Origin: Adiantum capillus-veneris
Lineage: Eukaryota; Streptophyta; Polypodiopsida; Polypodiales; Pteridaceae
Assembly: GCA_014529385.2 (NCBI GenBank)
Contig: CM043958.1
Span: 142,470,734 to 142,534,733 of the forward strand
Direction: 5' to 3'
Length of the DNA stretch: 64,000 nt
Below, piece by piece: positions 1-12,310 of this stretch (its first letter is position 1; every line of letters starts with the position of its first letter). The notes below the pieces were generated by a model. That model was given only the letters and a program-made list of their open reading frames with translations. It was not told the origin of the DNA and did no database searches. The position numbers and the translations under genes were made by a program.

Positions 1-1018
1 AGAAATAAGGTCCGTTGCAAATCGGGGTAGGGTATGACAGTACAATGATGATATATGTTTTTTTTTTAAAAAGACACAAAAAACAAACAAAGTTCTGGTG
101 AAATTTTTAGTGTCTCGACATAGTTTGAGATGGGTGGTAAAACAGTTATCTTACTGTACTTATAATGTTATGATAATGGCATTTCATGAATGGGTAAACT
201 GACGAATGTTACAAAGCATATAGCTGACTGGTAAAATCTGTAGTTGACTTGTAACTTTTGGTATGTTTTAAACATAAGTGAGTATAGTCTCTTTATCAAG
301 AAGTCTCAAAAAGAAAAAACTTTAAACATGCTGGTATGATGGGTATTATAAATTGTTGGCATTAATTCTCACCCAAGATCATGTAAGGTTACCATACTCC
401 TTGGAATATGGTATCTGGGACTAATTTTTTAAAAAAAACTCTTTTAATGGTACACTTTCCATGTGTTGTCAATATCTCATAAATAGATATTTATTTAAGG
501 TTCAAGCTAAGGGCATGGAATACAATTACAAAAGTACTGCTAGCATGCGTGTATGTATTGATCCAGTCAGAATGGCAATTATCAATGAGATAATACTTGT
601 ACAATGTAACAAATAGGAACCAAACCGTGTGGTAGTTATTCATGATACAAATGACATAACCATGTTTAGGACTAGACCTTTTCTTGCTCGAAAAGCCAAA
701 AATATTGTACATTTTCTTGAATAACTAATGATGTATTGACATTTGAGTGTGCGGTGGGTGTTTTATGTGATTGACAGCGATAACAAGTGGCTGTAATTGC
801 CTGGTACCTGTCTACCTGCAATGCCTAGGTGTGTTCTAATACATCTCTATTGTTGGATGATGACAAGTATAAACTTCAATCTTATTCTATAGAGGATTCG
901 TCGCCACAACCTCTCTAGCAAAAATGATGTACTTCTGATCAATATTATGAATGGAAATGGTATATTGTTTTATTGTATTGGTATTTAGTATAATTTAATT
1001 ATACAGGATTTTTATAAC
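1..1018 (+). repeat. PLE pseudo-LTR, 3' part (family A), upstream copy
   Basis: This non-coding AT-rich stretch begins inside the repeat at the window edge. It matches 26373-27363 nearly base for base, and its first 250 bases match 5830-6080. It ends with the pattern GGATTTTTATAAC followed by an AC run, the same ending used by the other pseudo-LTRs here. It lies directly upstream of the Penelope-like body at 1134, so I read it as the 5' pseudo-LTR of that element. The promoter part would lie before the window. Confidence 0.6.
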
Positions 1019-1088
1019 AAACACACACACCATACTGTTTCCTTGATCACTCTTGGTCGAGTGATCCTGTATAATTAAATTATACTAA
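985..1088 (+). repeat. Nested inverted repeat at pseudo-LTR/PLE-body junction
   Basis: Two arms of about 25 bases (985-1009 and 1064-1088) are perfect reverse complements. Between them lie a short AC run (1019-1032) and a second hairpin (1045-1066) with an 8-bp stem and a TTGGTC loop. The same arrangement with a different stem sequence occurs at 36563-36700. The role is unknown; it may be an RNA structure or a trace of the replication mechanism. Confidence 0.75.
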
Positions 1089-1133
1089 TATCCTAGTGAT
1101 GTCCAAAATACTAATAGTATTTACTCTTAGCAG

Positions 1134-2695
1134 GTAGAATGGATCTCCTCCCTAACCAAAATGGGTTACACCAGCAATCCAAGGATACCTATCCCACCTA
1201 CGACCACTCAATGTATTCTCTCATGTTTTAAAGCACTTGAGTTTCATAAGCGTCTTCTCGATTTTGAATCTGACGCTTTAACTAGAAGTTCCTTAATATC
1301 TATTCTAAACATTGCCTCTGTTGATGATTGGATTTTTGTTTTGTCTTCTTCTAGGAAAGACCCATCTACCCTTCTTTCTCTATTTGAGAATTTTCTACTT
1401 AAAGTTCCTTTCATTCATACTCAGGATAGTTCTAACTTGGATTTTTATTTTTCATCCCTTCCTACTATTGTAAAATATTTTATTTTATTAATAACATCCC
1501 TATCTTGCCTTTAGAAATAAGACAAGCTAAAAATGTTATCAACCCTCTCTTAGACTTTGATCTCCTTGATCCACAAGAGCAAGAAGCCCTCTCAGCCCTT
1601 TCTGGCACTCCTTTGTCATCTACACCAGAAAAATATTTCTCACATATATTCTCTGGTGGGGTCTCCTGTGCCCCCCAGATAAGTAGAGTTGGATTCTATC
1701 CGACTAGACAGTCAACTTTGGAATTTTGAGCTTATAAACCATTGTGCACCTTTTTCCATCAATTCTGTAGCCCTTCTGTGTCGCCTTCCTGTTGAAGTTG
1801 TGGAACAATGTAAAACCACAGCTTTACAAGCTAAACATCTCTTGTCTTCTGATCTCTCCTTTGAGCTTCAACAGATTTCTTTAGCGCGTGTTGACTCTAA
1901 AAAATGCTCTAACTCAGCTCTAATTGCAAGAACAAAGGGCTTATCACTTGCTGATCGGGTAAAAGACACAAAGAAGTTTCTCAAAAATTGTTGAAATACA
2001 TATAGAACTTTTGTCAAGCGTGCCTGCAAAAAACTAGACCCTGGTTCATCTTGCGATGCGTCTATACTATGGGTAGACCACTTACTATGGCATGTGTTTC
2101 AAAATCTACCTAAGTTTTTCCCCTTCAGTACTCGGGACCTGCACAAGTATATGCCTTTATCGCATGGGTAGCGACTTTACCTCTCGAACTTCATCATGCT
2201 ATTCTTGTTTATTATCACTTTCATGAACACATGCTTGAATCTGCTCGTGGGCTAGACCTATATTCCCTATGTAATCCATTACTACCCAAACTTGCCAACA
2301 CACCTATAGCCAATACCATCGAATATATCCTTAGACCTCTGAAAGGCAAGGAACCCATTCAGAAGAAGATTTTTCATACACCGAGAAGTGCTTCTTCTTC
2401 TACACATAAGAAACCTCGCCAATTTTGTGGGGCTGAAGATATTGGTGATACATCGAAGGCTTTAGAATTCTTCTCGAATGACGATCAGGTTCCAAATATT
2501 CTTACAAAAGCTAATTCAATTAAAGAAATAACAAGAACGAATAGATCAAAAGGAAGATTTGTACATTTGGTGTTTTGTAATAAGTTTTTGGATTTTATAG
2601 AGCCTTCTGTATTTTACCAAGAAGTCTTGAATTCATGTAGCATACCTAGAACTTTAACATATTTCAACATTAATTTAGCTAGAAATACACTATAA
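1134..2695 (+). pseudogene. Degraded N-terminal region of a Penelope-like element protein
   Basis: The reading frame is open immediately after a splice-acceptor-like sequence (TTTACTCTTAGCAG, ending 1133), in phase 0, and runs into an ATG at 1161. Coding then continues through several frames (1161-1514, 1505-1729, 1689-1994, 2231-2695) broken by stops and shifts. I find no GIY-YIG endonuclease signature and no zinc finger in any fragment, so this N-terminal domain is unidentified. Its place directly before the RT makes it part of the same ancestral ORF. The copy cannot make a full protein. Confidence 0.55.
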
Positions 2696-2805
2696 GTTTA
2701 AACAACATTTTATATAAACCTTTTAATACATTCTCCATCCGATTTGACCTATCACTTGAATGTAAACGTATGACACTTAATAGGTTTGCTAAGTTTTGAA
2801 AAAAT

Positions 2806-4500
2806 GTGGAACCTTTTGGTATACATGTTCTTTCGACAGATACTTGTATTGGCAATCATGTCATGCTTAAAGACTTCTTTCGGAAAGGGCTAAACCATAT
2901 ACCTATGGTTCCCTTGGACCCTATCAAAACTACAAAAGAACTAATTGCTGGTTGGACAAAAATATGTAATATTTTGGGTATCGATGACTCTCTAATGTAC
3001 CATACTATTATATCTCAAAAAATTAATGAAGCCTTTAATGACACTTTCCCTTATCATAGGGTTAATCAATTACCTTGGTTTGAGGACCCATATCTAATGA
3101 ATGAAATTGATTTTTTACTTGAGCACCTTTTTATTTGTGGGTTAAATAGGTCGTCCCAAACTCCCATATTTATTTGCAAAAAGTTAGCTCGGCTTGCGGC
3201 AAATAAAAGAATGTCATCTGATGAATTTGAAATCTCTCACAAATCTGAGAGTAAAATCATCGCAAATATTCTTCATTTTTCCTCGATGAATGAATTAATA
3301 TTACCCTCTAAACATAGTCTTCCATATCTTATGGGTAATTACAAAATTCACAAGCAAGAATTTAAATGGATAACCAATGCACACGACTGCATTTTCTCAC
3401 CTTTAACTAACCTTATGGCAGCAATTCTCAAGGCAATAAACATTGGCTTGAATGAATACACTGAAGGTATTCATACTAAATAAAAAACCTTTGTAAAACT
3501 TATAACTAATGGTTATTGGATTATCAATAATCAATATGAATATTCCCAATAAAATTTTCATATCATACACATTCGATATTAAATCATGCTATGAAGCAAT
3601 ACCACATTATGGTAATAATGGGTTAGTTGACACATTACAACATATTATAAAATTACTCAATGGAATGGACTATAAAGGGTTAAACAAATCTTCTAAAAAT
3701 ATCATTCTCACTAAACAATGGAATGGACTATAAAGGGTTAAACAAATCTTGTAAAAATATCATTCTCACTAAAAAACACAAGGAAGTTTCATTATCCTTT
3801 GAATTATTTATTACTTTGAACCAATTTTTTATTAGATAATTGTGTATCCAAACTAGGAAATTGCATTTTTTTACAAAAACAAGGGATCCCAATGGGTTAT
3901 ATTATATATGTGCTTGTTCTCATTTATGATGTAATCTATACTTAGCATGGTTTGAGTTAAACTATATCCGCAAATTATCAAGAATGCAAAAAAATGACAT
4001 GTTACAAGATTTTTTGTATTCATGGAGGTACATAGATGATCTCCTATTCATAAACAATCGATATGTTTTAGATTGCTTAAACCATTACATACCTCTATCA
4101 GAGCAGAGGACCCCTTTACTATCTACCCACTTGATATTATCTATATTAAACCCACTTTTGACACCCATAGTACGTCATACTTAAGTACCACAATCAAACT
4201 CATTCGCCCCTTTATTGGGAACTTTGATACATTCACATGTTGGAAAAAGGATGTATTACCAGGTGACCATGTAAATTTATTCATGCCACAGTAATAGACC
4301 TAAACAATTGGCAAAAAAAGTATGCATATCTCAAGTGCTTCCAATTATTTACAATGCATCAAACACAACTCTAGCATTTAGTGATTTATCACGACTTATT
4401 AGCCTATTTGAAAAAAACCGATTCTATCAAAATAGGATCACTAGATATATTACACACTTTCTCAATAGTAATCATTTCCCTAACATTAGAATTGATGTCT
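2806..4500 (+). pseudogene. Penelope-like reverse transcriptase, degraded
   Basis: Fragments at 2806-3483, 3509-3733, 3984-4184, 4073-4294 and 4308-4500 together follow the protein at 39820-41465. Shared landmarks are CKKLARLAANKR (fingers), the GNYKIHKQEFKWI block (motif 2 region), TFDIKSCYEAIP (motif A, catalytic Asp), the WRYIDDLLFINN block (motif C, the DD pair) and a C-terminal NASNTTLAF-type segment. Motif B is hard to see because of frame breaks around 3850-3960. A segment of about 50 bases is tandemly duplicated near 3654-3765 (ATGGAATGGACTATAAAGGG occurs twice). No C-terminal GIY-YIG endonuclease follows; the frame runs into the 3' pseudoknot and (AC)n. Confidence 0.8.
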
Positions 4501-4520
4501 CAAGACTTGTTAAGCTTTTG

Positions 4521-4566
4521 GTGGGGGATAGGTCCACTTGGTGGCCTATCTCCCACCAAGTGGACC
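4521..4566 (+). other. 3'-terminal pseudoknot of PLE body (copy 1)
   Basis: Four arms lie in the order S1-S2-S1'-S2': GTGGGGGATAGG, then TCCACTTGG, then CCTATCTCCCAC, then CCAAGTGGA. S1 pairs with S1' and S2 with S2', the arm order of an H-type pseudoknot. A simple 14-bp hairpin (GGTCCACTTGGTGG with CCACCAAGTGGACC) is an alternative fold. An AC run starts 24 bases downstream. The same arm order recurs at 37235-37277 and, with unrelated sequence, at 41462-41506. Confidence 0.7.
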
Positions 4567-4588
4567 TCTCCCTTGGGATGGGGGAAGA

Positions 4589-4589
<1 letters not shown>

Positions 4590-4622
<33 letters not shown>
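4590..4622 (+). repeat. (AC)n microsatellite at PLE 3' end
   Basis: About 16 AC units directly follow the 3' pseudoknot of the PLE body and precede the next pseudo-LTR. The AC strand is the coding strand, as in every other PLE unit of the window. Confidence 0.95.
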
Positions 4623-4624
<2 letters not shown>

Positions 4625-5200
4625 ATAACATGGGATGAGCTGGAGGAATCACTGGAATAGTGTCGGGTTATACACGAATTCCATAAAAATCAAAACATTA
4701 ATATACCATTACTCCATAGTAGCTTTTTGTTGGCATTCTCAAGGTCAACATTTCATATTAGCAATATTTCTAGGGAATGTCTCGGTTTCTATTCATGAAT
4801 ATAACTGTACATGATGGTGTATGCATAAAAAATCTATCTCAAGAAGTTCTTTGGCCACCATTTTTCCCTCGGACAGCATATGAACATGGTCTTCACTCGA
4901 CTTGGATGATGAAGATGATATGGTGTAATTTCAAAGCTTAAAATAGGCTTTTACCCCCTCCTTGTATTCCATGTGCTTGGAATTTGCATAATGTTGTAAT
5001 ATTCCTTTTTAAATAAAAACTAGTTGTGCTCTTTGGGAATTCCCATTCTAGCCGATCACATGGAGGTGGTGGGATAATGCGGTGTTATTAACTGGACTCT
5101 AAATACATAATACTAAATATAGTTACCTTACTTTATGGGATTTACAGTATTAAACCTTAGCGGGTTGGCATGGCGCTGTGCTCTGCATCCGGACTTCTGG

Positions 5201-5208
5201 TATATAAG
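5201..5208 (+). promoter_or_regulatory. TATA box of PLE pseudo-LTR (family A)
   Basis: TATATAAG lies 284 bases before the ATG of the short exon at 5492. It is flanked by an inverted GCGCTGTG/CACAGCGC pair (around 5173 and 5236). The position within the unit matches the TATA boxes of the other units. Confidence 0.55.
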
Positions 5209-5491
5209 AGGGACATGCATACACAAGGAGTGCACACAGCGCTAACCATATACATGCACACAGTATAGCCTGCGTGTTGTTCGTTGCTGTAGAGTTACAC
5301 TCTGCTGTTGTCGGCTATGGTAAGGAGAGTACTCTTATACAAATAGTACGGCAGACACAATCACTCACAGTCACTTACACCAGCAAGCACAAGCAGCTCC
5401 GTATACCAACGACCTTGCTATCTCGGGAAGAAGCTATCCGTGAGCAGTTTTAGCATTAAGGGATTTACTACAACCTACTTCACCGTAACAT

Positions 5492-5509
5492 ATGGCGGCA
5501 AGTAATCAG
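5492..5509 (+). CDS. Mini first exon of PLE (6 codons, MAASNQ) with GT donor
   Basis: ATG starts a six-codon frame ending in CAG directly before GTAGGT, a good plant 5' splice site, in phase 0. The other pseudo-LTRs have an equivalent ATG exon ending in a Gln codon before GT (27878-27904, 39143-39193, 42436-42486, 48291-48317). The acceptor before the body of this element (ending 1133) is also phase 0. I infer that these exons provide the start codon of the spliced PLE protein. Introns are known in Penelope-like elements. Confidence 0.5.
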
Positions 5510-6356
5510 GTAGGTAATCCTACCTACTAGGATGAAATAGTGTCAATACTTGGACATTGAATCTTTTATGTACCGCAAATCTGCTTTGTTATTTTGGTGT
5601 GTTCCAAGTTATACAATACTGCCTTTAAACATTGGTTTATTAATCATGTGCTTTTAAACACTAAAAATATAATGCTATATGGATTTGGCTAAACTGTATG
5701 AGGTAAGAGCAAAAAAACAGTCTTTGGCGGATACCACATGATGGTTCATGCATAGTTTCTGTACCATTTTGATTTCCAAATGCTGTAAAAACAGGGTTTG
5801 TACCTACTCTCAGGAATACTTGATGGTCATTAAGAAATAAGATCCGTTGCAAATCGGGTAGGGTTTGACAGTACAATGATGATATATGGTTTTTTTTTGG
5901 ACAAAAAACACAAAAAACAAACAAAGTTCTGGCAAAATTTTTAGTGTCTCGACATAGTTTGAGATGGGTGGTAAAACAATTATCTTACTGTAATTGTAAT
6001 GTTATGGTAATGGCATTTGTTAAATGGGTAAACTGACGCATGTTACAAAGATATATCTGACTGGTAAAATATGTAGGTAATCATACCTACTGGGATGAAA
6101 TAGTTCAATACCTAGACAATGAATCTTTTATGTACCTCAATCTGCTTTGTTATTTCGGTGTGTTCCAAGTTATACAATACTGCCTTTAAACATTTTTTAC
6201 TAATCATGTGTTGTTAAATACTAAAAATATAATACTATATGGATTTGGCTAAACTGTATGAGGTAAGAGAAAAAGATCAGTCTCTGGAGGATACCACATG
6301 ATGGTTCATGCATAATTTTTGTACCATTTTAATTTCCAAAGGCTCTAGAAACAGGG

Positions 6357-7146
6357 TAGAGTAGAAACCCCTAGCACACTAATGATAAGCACACACTAAT
6401 TACCACATGTCATCACAGCACTTCATCAATAGCTACACACACGAGGTGAATGGTGCTAAAGTTTCATAAAACCTATCTACACACAAGCAAACAATAGGGC
6501 ACACACAATAATTACATGATGAAGACCCAACCTAAGTTTCATAAAACCTATCTACACACAAGCAAACAATAGGGCACACACAATAATTACAAGATGAAGA
6601 CCCAACCTAATTAACATGATAAGTGATGCTATATCTCACAAATCGAATGCTTATGGAATAGTAGGAGTGGTTAATAGCAAGAAGTACATACATCTCTCAA
6701 ATCTAGAATAATGAAAGTGTAATACTACTTCATGACAAGATGAAATGTAGAGAAGAAGTAGACTAATGAGAAAATAACGATTAGATTAATCAAGAAGAGT
6801 TTAATCTAATTACAATGGTTAGGACTAGCCTCTCAAGCATAGACATTAAGCTCAAGGCTAGGCCATAGAGTTAACACTCAAGAGAGAGGGAGCTTTCAAA
6901 AGTGGATCCTCAAGAGTGGATACTCAAGAATGAAGCCTCCTTGCATAAAGGCTTCCTTTTAAAGGCTTTCACCACAATCCCTTTTACTATGGGTTTAAGC
7001 TTGAGCCCTCTAACTAGCATACACAACTTTGGAACTCCAAGTGAGCCCAAGACTTATACAAAGTGAGTTGCAAAAATTATGTACAACCATAGCATATCTC
7101 CCGCTTGATGTATATTCGATGTAGCTTGTGTTAGCGGCTGCTAACA
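6357..7146 (-). repeat. 3' LTR of the LARD-like element (truncated)
   Basis: It matches 24101-26372 apart from the solo-LTR insertion there, and ends GCTGCTAACA next to a purine tract on the minus strand. It carries a tandem duplication of about 73 bases absent from the other LTR (the segment around TTTCATAAAACCTATCTACA occurs at 6463 and 6537). The outer end corresponding to 23860-24100 is missing. Confidence 0.8.
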
Positions 7147-7157
7147 TTCCCCCCTTT
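7147..7157 (-). other. Polypurine tract of the LARD-like element
   Basis: On the minus strand this reads AAAGGGGGGAA and sits immediately 5' of the 3' LTR, where plus-strand DNA synthesis is primed in LTR elements. It fixes the minus orientation together with the primer-binding site at 23840-23857. Confidence 0.8.
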
Positions 7158-8862
7158 CTACTTTTGCACACGTCTTCGTGGGCTGGTGAAGCAAAACACG
7201 GTGACATGGTAGAAAGCAACTCCATGGAAGAAATGTTGAGATGCAAAAGATAAGAACAAGTAATGAGCATCAAAGGCCAACAAGGATAAAACATGAAGTA
7301 CAATGAACAATCATGTAAAGTGAATTTTTTGCTTCTAAAAGATGGGTGAATCATAGTAAAAAACTAGACAACATAAAGCAAAAAAAACACTCAAACTATC
7401 ATGAAGATTAAACCACTTGAAATTTCAATTTTATGCATGAAACACAAGCAATCAATTATGACCTTAGGCTAATGCAAGTTGATAAACCTATTAGCCTAGA
7501 AACTATGTGAACAATATTAATGAATCATTCAAGTCTATCATGTCTACGGGCGATTAAAAAGCTCCTAATCTATTAGTACATTGTCAAAGATTTTTGAAGC
7601 TCATGGAAGTTTTGTTTCTGTCATTCATTGAAAAAAGTAAAAGTATAATACAAGCCCTGGGGGATTCACTCTATATACAAAATGGGACGCCATCTGTGAG
7701 CAGACATCTTTGATAAAACCCCTATATACGACTCATATTGGGGAATATGACCCCCCTTTCCATTCTTATACGACAATCAATGAAAAAAACTATCATACCC
7801 CTATCTTACATATAAAATTTAGATCTTGCATGATCTAACTGAGTAAAACTAGTCAAAGAGTGTGTAGCATAGTGACTGACAACGTACTAAGGAACCACTT
7901 CTGTTGATAACTAGATGTACCCTTAATGTGTCTTAATTTGAATTTCGACTATGTGTCCGATCAACTTGCACTCTAGCTACTTGTCCAATTATGACCCATC
8001 CAAAGCTGGTGTAAGTCAACCCTTGAATTGCTCAAATCATCCCTTATCTATGCCCAGCTTGATGCAAAATTTGATGTGTGACTTGATAAAAAACTTTCCC
8101 TAAATTCATCTGAGTTCTAGTGCACAGTGATAACCAATTGTTACAAGTGATCAATCCGAGTCAGTCCCCCCCCCCCCCCCCCCCCCCAAATATGATACCC
8201 CCTCCCTTATTTTTAAGCTTGGGAGATAAATTATTGGGGGCTTGTCCCTAGCTTATATGCTTATGTAATTTATGAAAAACCCTCCTCCCTTTCTCTTACA
8301 TGGTGCGGTAAGTTTTCTATGGTGAATCCCCCGGGATACAAGACTACCACCCCAAGGTAAGTTTAGGTACGACTCTCGGCTCCTTGAACCCTCAAGAAGG
8401 TGTTCCAAATGCCTACTAGCCCACCAAGGCGACGTCTAACCCCTATAAGCCCAGGTCATCGGTTTAGGGCCTTGACCAGGCGAGCCAAGGTGATTCCCCT
8501 CGCTTGCCAAGTGCCAATAAGGCGCTAGGCCTCACATAGACACAACATAACATAGAAATTTTCTTTTCATGTATCTAGTAGCATTTTTGCTACTTTTTTC
8601 TTGACACTTTTTTGCTTCATTGTTTCATTTTTTAGCACTTTTTTTATTACTTCCAACATGAGATGTTTATGGAAATTGGACTAAAGAGACTAAAGCTTAA
8701 TCATAGCCCTAGGTCATGTTAAATATTAATGGAGTATTAAGACTATCACTAAGAGTCCAGGACTAATGAGAAATGAACTTACATTAACCTAAGGTCAATG
8801 CCAATTACCTATGATCAACACACATAAAACCTATAATCAACACACATAAAACCTAATTTTTT
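7158..8862. other. LARD internal region, left part, non-coding
   Basis: AT-rich sequence without a recognisable protein. It includes a run of about 22 C (8166-8187). GC-rich text with CCAAGGCGA-like motifs lies at 8390-8530. I see no gene here. Confidence 0.5.
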
Positions 8863-8867
8863 AATGA
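8863..8867 (+). repeat. Target-site duplication AATGA, left
   Basis: AATGA directly precedes the TGTAAGG start of the gypsy LTR and is repeated exactly at 19476-19480 after the other LTR. The 5-bp length is that of Ty3/gypsy integrases, and it proves that the LTR boundaries and the insertion are intact. Confidence 0.9.
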
Positions 8868-11821
8868 TGTAAGGTCCTCCTCTTAGCCCTACTCTTGCTG
8901 AAATATCTAAATCGTCGACTTTTCAAATACGATAGAGTAAAGCACCCTAGCTACCCACGAGACGTTTTCGGTTTTAACTATGGGAACATGGATATAACCA
9001 ATGCAAAGCTATCCCCGAGACACTTTCGGTTTTTCAGCATGAGAATGTGGATATAACCAATGTATGGGATATTAGTTTTAACCAATGCATGGGTATAACC
9101 CATGCATTGGATATAACCAATACATGGGTAAGGTGAAAAAGTAACATGATGAAAAATCCACTTCTTAAAAGTAGCTTGTTGAAGAAGCCACTTGTTGAAA
9201 AGTAGATTGTTGAATAAGCCACTTGTAGAGAAAGTAGCTTCTTGTATAAGCCACTTGTAGAACAAGTTGCTTCTTGTAGGAAAAGTAACTTCTTGTATAA
9301 GTAGCCTTGTTGAAGAAGCTTTGAAAAGCAAGAAAGGATATCAAGATATGTAAAAGTAACTTATCACGATAAGTTAAGGACCTTATCAAAAATTAAGCTT
9401 AAAAGGAGGCCTTCCCTACTCATTAAACACTTCGCTTCACTTCGCTACACTTTGCTACACTTCACTTCACTTCATTTCTCTACACATTTTGAAATTGCAA
9501 GCTTGATAGTGAGCTATGAAAGCCATAGCTAATCCTCCTTCTTCATACACAACCTACATACACTTCTCTCCTCAAGATAAGCCATAACCATAATCCAAAT
9601 TACCATTACTCTCTTTACCTTCTCTCTCTTAACCTGCAAGCTTTCCATAGCTTGAATTTTTTTAATCTCTTTCTATTCCCATAGCCAAATTGGTGGTTTT
9701 CAAGCAAAGGGAAGCGGAAAAGATCCGGCCACGTCAATACACTTGCCGTTACTCTTCCAAAGCAAGGAGAAGACCTTACTATCTACACATTAAGGTTTTG
9801 AAACCTTAAGCCTCTTTAAGCCACTTGATTAATACTCTCTACGGTAGTAAAGGTATGTCTAAATCCCTTCTTAACGAAGAATTTATTAATCATTCATACG
9901 CCATTACATGCATATTTTACGATACACTAACATGCCCACTCTTACGAACTTTGCCATTTCACAGTACCATGCATAAAAGGGTTTTACTCTTGCATAAGCA
10001 CTCAAAGGAAGTTTTGATTAGTTTCACAAGGTTGTAAGTTGGTGCATCTCGAATGTTTTGTGTGTACCACGTATAGATCATACCAAAGAAAAAACTCATT
10101 ATAGAAAGTATATGCATTGTTCATTTCAAGTTTGTCTGTTTTCAAGTTTGTTTTGCAAATTCGAAGGGGGGGAAGTAAGGGGATAGCTTCACGGATGTCA
10201 TGACCGTGTTGCTTGAACATAAAACTCCCATCGCTTCCATGGAGATGCCCCATGGATGGAAAATGATGAAAAGGGACCAAAATGGGACTCATCGAAGTCA
10301 GGGACAACTTGAAACTTACGTAGAGACAAAACCTTAAACTTCCATGAGATTCGTTGTTTTCTTAAGGTCTTGTTTGAATAGAAAATTAAAAGGAATTACT
10401 AATTAAGGGTTTATAACTCAAGGAGATTAATCTAAAATTTAAACTAGGATTATAAACTTTACCGAGAAGATTGACGTGGATAGCCCTAGCATAACATAGC
10501 AATTTAAGTATGAACTTGTCTTCATGTTTGGAAAAAGGCCGGTTGCTTACCTGTGGGATACAATGGGGGATCGTCCTTTTTGGCTAGGACTGATAACCGT
10601 TGGTCTATGTTTGAGCTCAGGGTTCATTCATTGCCCTAGAAATGGGATTGAATGGGAGTGTGTCCCGGTCGGGTGGATGTGACCCGAAGATGCGTCTGGA
10701 AATCGGCCTAGTCCGGGTAGACCTGATGCCGATAGGAAAAGGAGGAAGGAAAAGGATCCATAGAGGGATCATGATAAGGGAGGAGGATGTGATTTAATTA
10801 AAGAACTCTTCAAATTGTTTGGGAGAAAGGAACCTTGGAAAGGCTAGGAACCTAAACGGGCTATTCCACAATTGTCCCCATCAGCCGGACCTTTGCTCTT
10901 CTTCTCGAGATTATTGAGTTAAAAGGAACCTAAAGTAGATTATTTTTGAAGCCTTTCCCACACAAGATAAAGAAAAATAAGAATTGGAATCTATGTAAAG
11001 GTGTTGCCTTCACACGTGGCGGAGGAGACAGGATACTCGAGTCCTGGGACGAGGACCGGGATATGCCTAGAGAAGTATATGTGATTGCTTGAAAGATAAC
11101 TAGATAATCTTACTAATATTAAAGAAAAAAGGAATTAAAAATATTCTATAAAGGAAAAGGTGGGAACGACCTGATAAATGTACATTTGCAAGGGTATGCA
11201 ACAATTTGCATGTTGCTTTCAAATGCTTGAAATGTATTCTTGGTTCACCATGATTGGAACACTGCTTTCTAGTATCAAAGTACTACCTTGTGAAGGTGCA
11301 TTTATCAAACGGTTTAGTGGGTGGGCAGATTTCGGAGGGTTAATTGTTGGCCGAAAAGTTGAACCCAATTTTATGTTGTCTTAGCAATTAAGTCCAGAGC
11401 GAGGAAAAAGGGATTTCGATCTACGGAGTGGGGAACAACTTGGGATCGAGGGATTCGTGTAGATTATAATACACTCACCTTAGGGAACGCATTGATGGCT
11501 GTGGTCGGTCAATACCGGGGAAAAAGCGTCAGTGACCTTGAACCAAGGGTGAATTAGAGAATTCCCACCATTTGACCCTGGAAGGTTGAGTTCCAAGTTA
11601 GTCTGATGACTTCGATTGGTTAGTTTGATCGGGAAGCAAAGGTTCTTCGGGGCTAAGGGATCCATATGAGATAAATTGAATGTTATCACCCCCTTGAGTT
11701 GGTATCGAAGAGCAGGAGGAGTCCTGTCTTGGTGTCGGTCTCAAGCGGGAGGGATGTTGGAGATCACGATGTATCCATGTGGAGATGGTACAGCCGGTGG
11801 TCCCCCGGCATGGCCCTCACA
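8868..11821 (+). repeat. 5' LTR of gypsy 1
   Basis: It starts TGTAAGGTCC and ends CCCTCACA directly before the primer site. Inside is a degenerate minisatellite (9127-9310). A frame at 9858-10037 beginning ATGTCTAAATCC is preserved in both LTRs, but that may only reflect shared ancestry. A 10-bp-type repeat (CACTTCGCTT/CACTTCACTT) lies at 9430-9475. Confidence 0.9.
9127..9310 (+). repeat. Degenerate minisatellite in the LTR of gypsy 1
   Basis: Units of 35 to 45 bases with the core AAGCCACTTGT followed by an AAGTAGCTTCTTG-like half are repeated about five times. The copy in the 3' LTR (16738-16970) has one more unit, so the array changed length after insertion. Several overlapping minus-strand ORFs here are products of the repeat. 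Confidence 0.75.
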
Positions 11822-11823
11822 AG

Positions 11824-11835
11824 TGGTATCAAAGC
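11824..11835 (+). other. Primer-binding site of gypsy 1 (tRNA-iMet type)
   Basis: TGGTATCAAAGC starts two bases after the LTR end and differs by one base from the plant initiator-Met primer site TGGTATCAGAGC. Between here and 12310 no gag frame can be read, so gag has been lost or is too mutated to see. Confidence 0.85.
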
Positions 11836-12310
11836 GCGGTTTCTGTCCTTGGATAGATAAAGGTTTTAATTGACTCTTGTAGAAAAGAGTGAGATAATGA
11901 AAAATAACATCTCGAATTACATGAAATCGTTCAGATGACATGGACCTCTCAAGAAGAGGAAGTACTCGAAATTGTCCAAAAGCAAATGGAAGAAGCAACT
12001 ATGGAAACAAGTTGGTGAGGCTATATGTTCTCGCAAGTCACTTTCTTTTCGAGTCCACAGACTTGTATTTTCTGTGACGGGTAACCTTAGGGCTTTAAAG
12101 TGTGTACTGTCAAATCAAGATATGAGAGCTTGATGTCTAGAAATTACTAAAGAAGTGCAAGCCTATATCAGTAACTATTTCCCCGAGATGAAATTTTTTT
12201 TGGCATAATAGGAAAAAAAAAGTTTTGAAAGAGATAAAAATAACAAAGAGTTTACCTTTTTGAAAGGTATATCTTTAAAAGAATTTAACTAGTCTTGTAT
12301 ATCTGAAAGA

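Larger units (their letters stand above)
4623..6356 (+). repeat. PLE pseudo-LTR, 5' part (family A), interrupted
   Basis: It starts after the AC run and carries a TATA box (5201), a short ATG exon (5492-5509) and a splice donor. From 5829 it matches window positions 1-250. The stretch 5506-5830 is repeated in part at 6066-6356 (both start GTAGGTAATC.TACCTACT), so it is a partial tandem duplication. It is cut at about 6356 by the minus-strand LTR element and resumes at 26373, with roughly 100 bases of the expected sequence missing at the break. Confidence 0.65.

Noticed and set aside
8978-9331. Overlapping minus-strand ORFs of 62 to 117 codons
   Set aside because: They arise from the LTR minisatellite and recur at 16629-16964 for that reason.
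9858-10037. Frame in both LTRs of gypsy 1 starting MSKSLLNEEF
   Set aside because: It resembles an LTR exon but I see no convincing donor at its end, and gag, the possible target, is missing. It is kept only as a note in the LTR entry.
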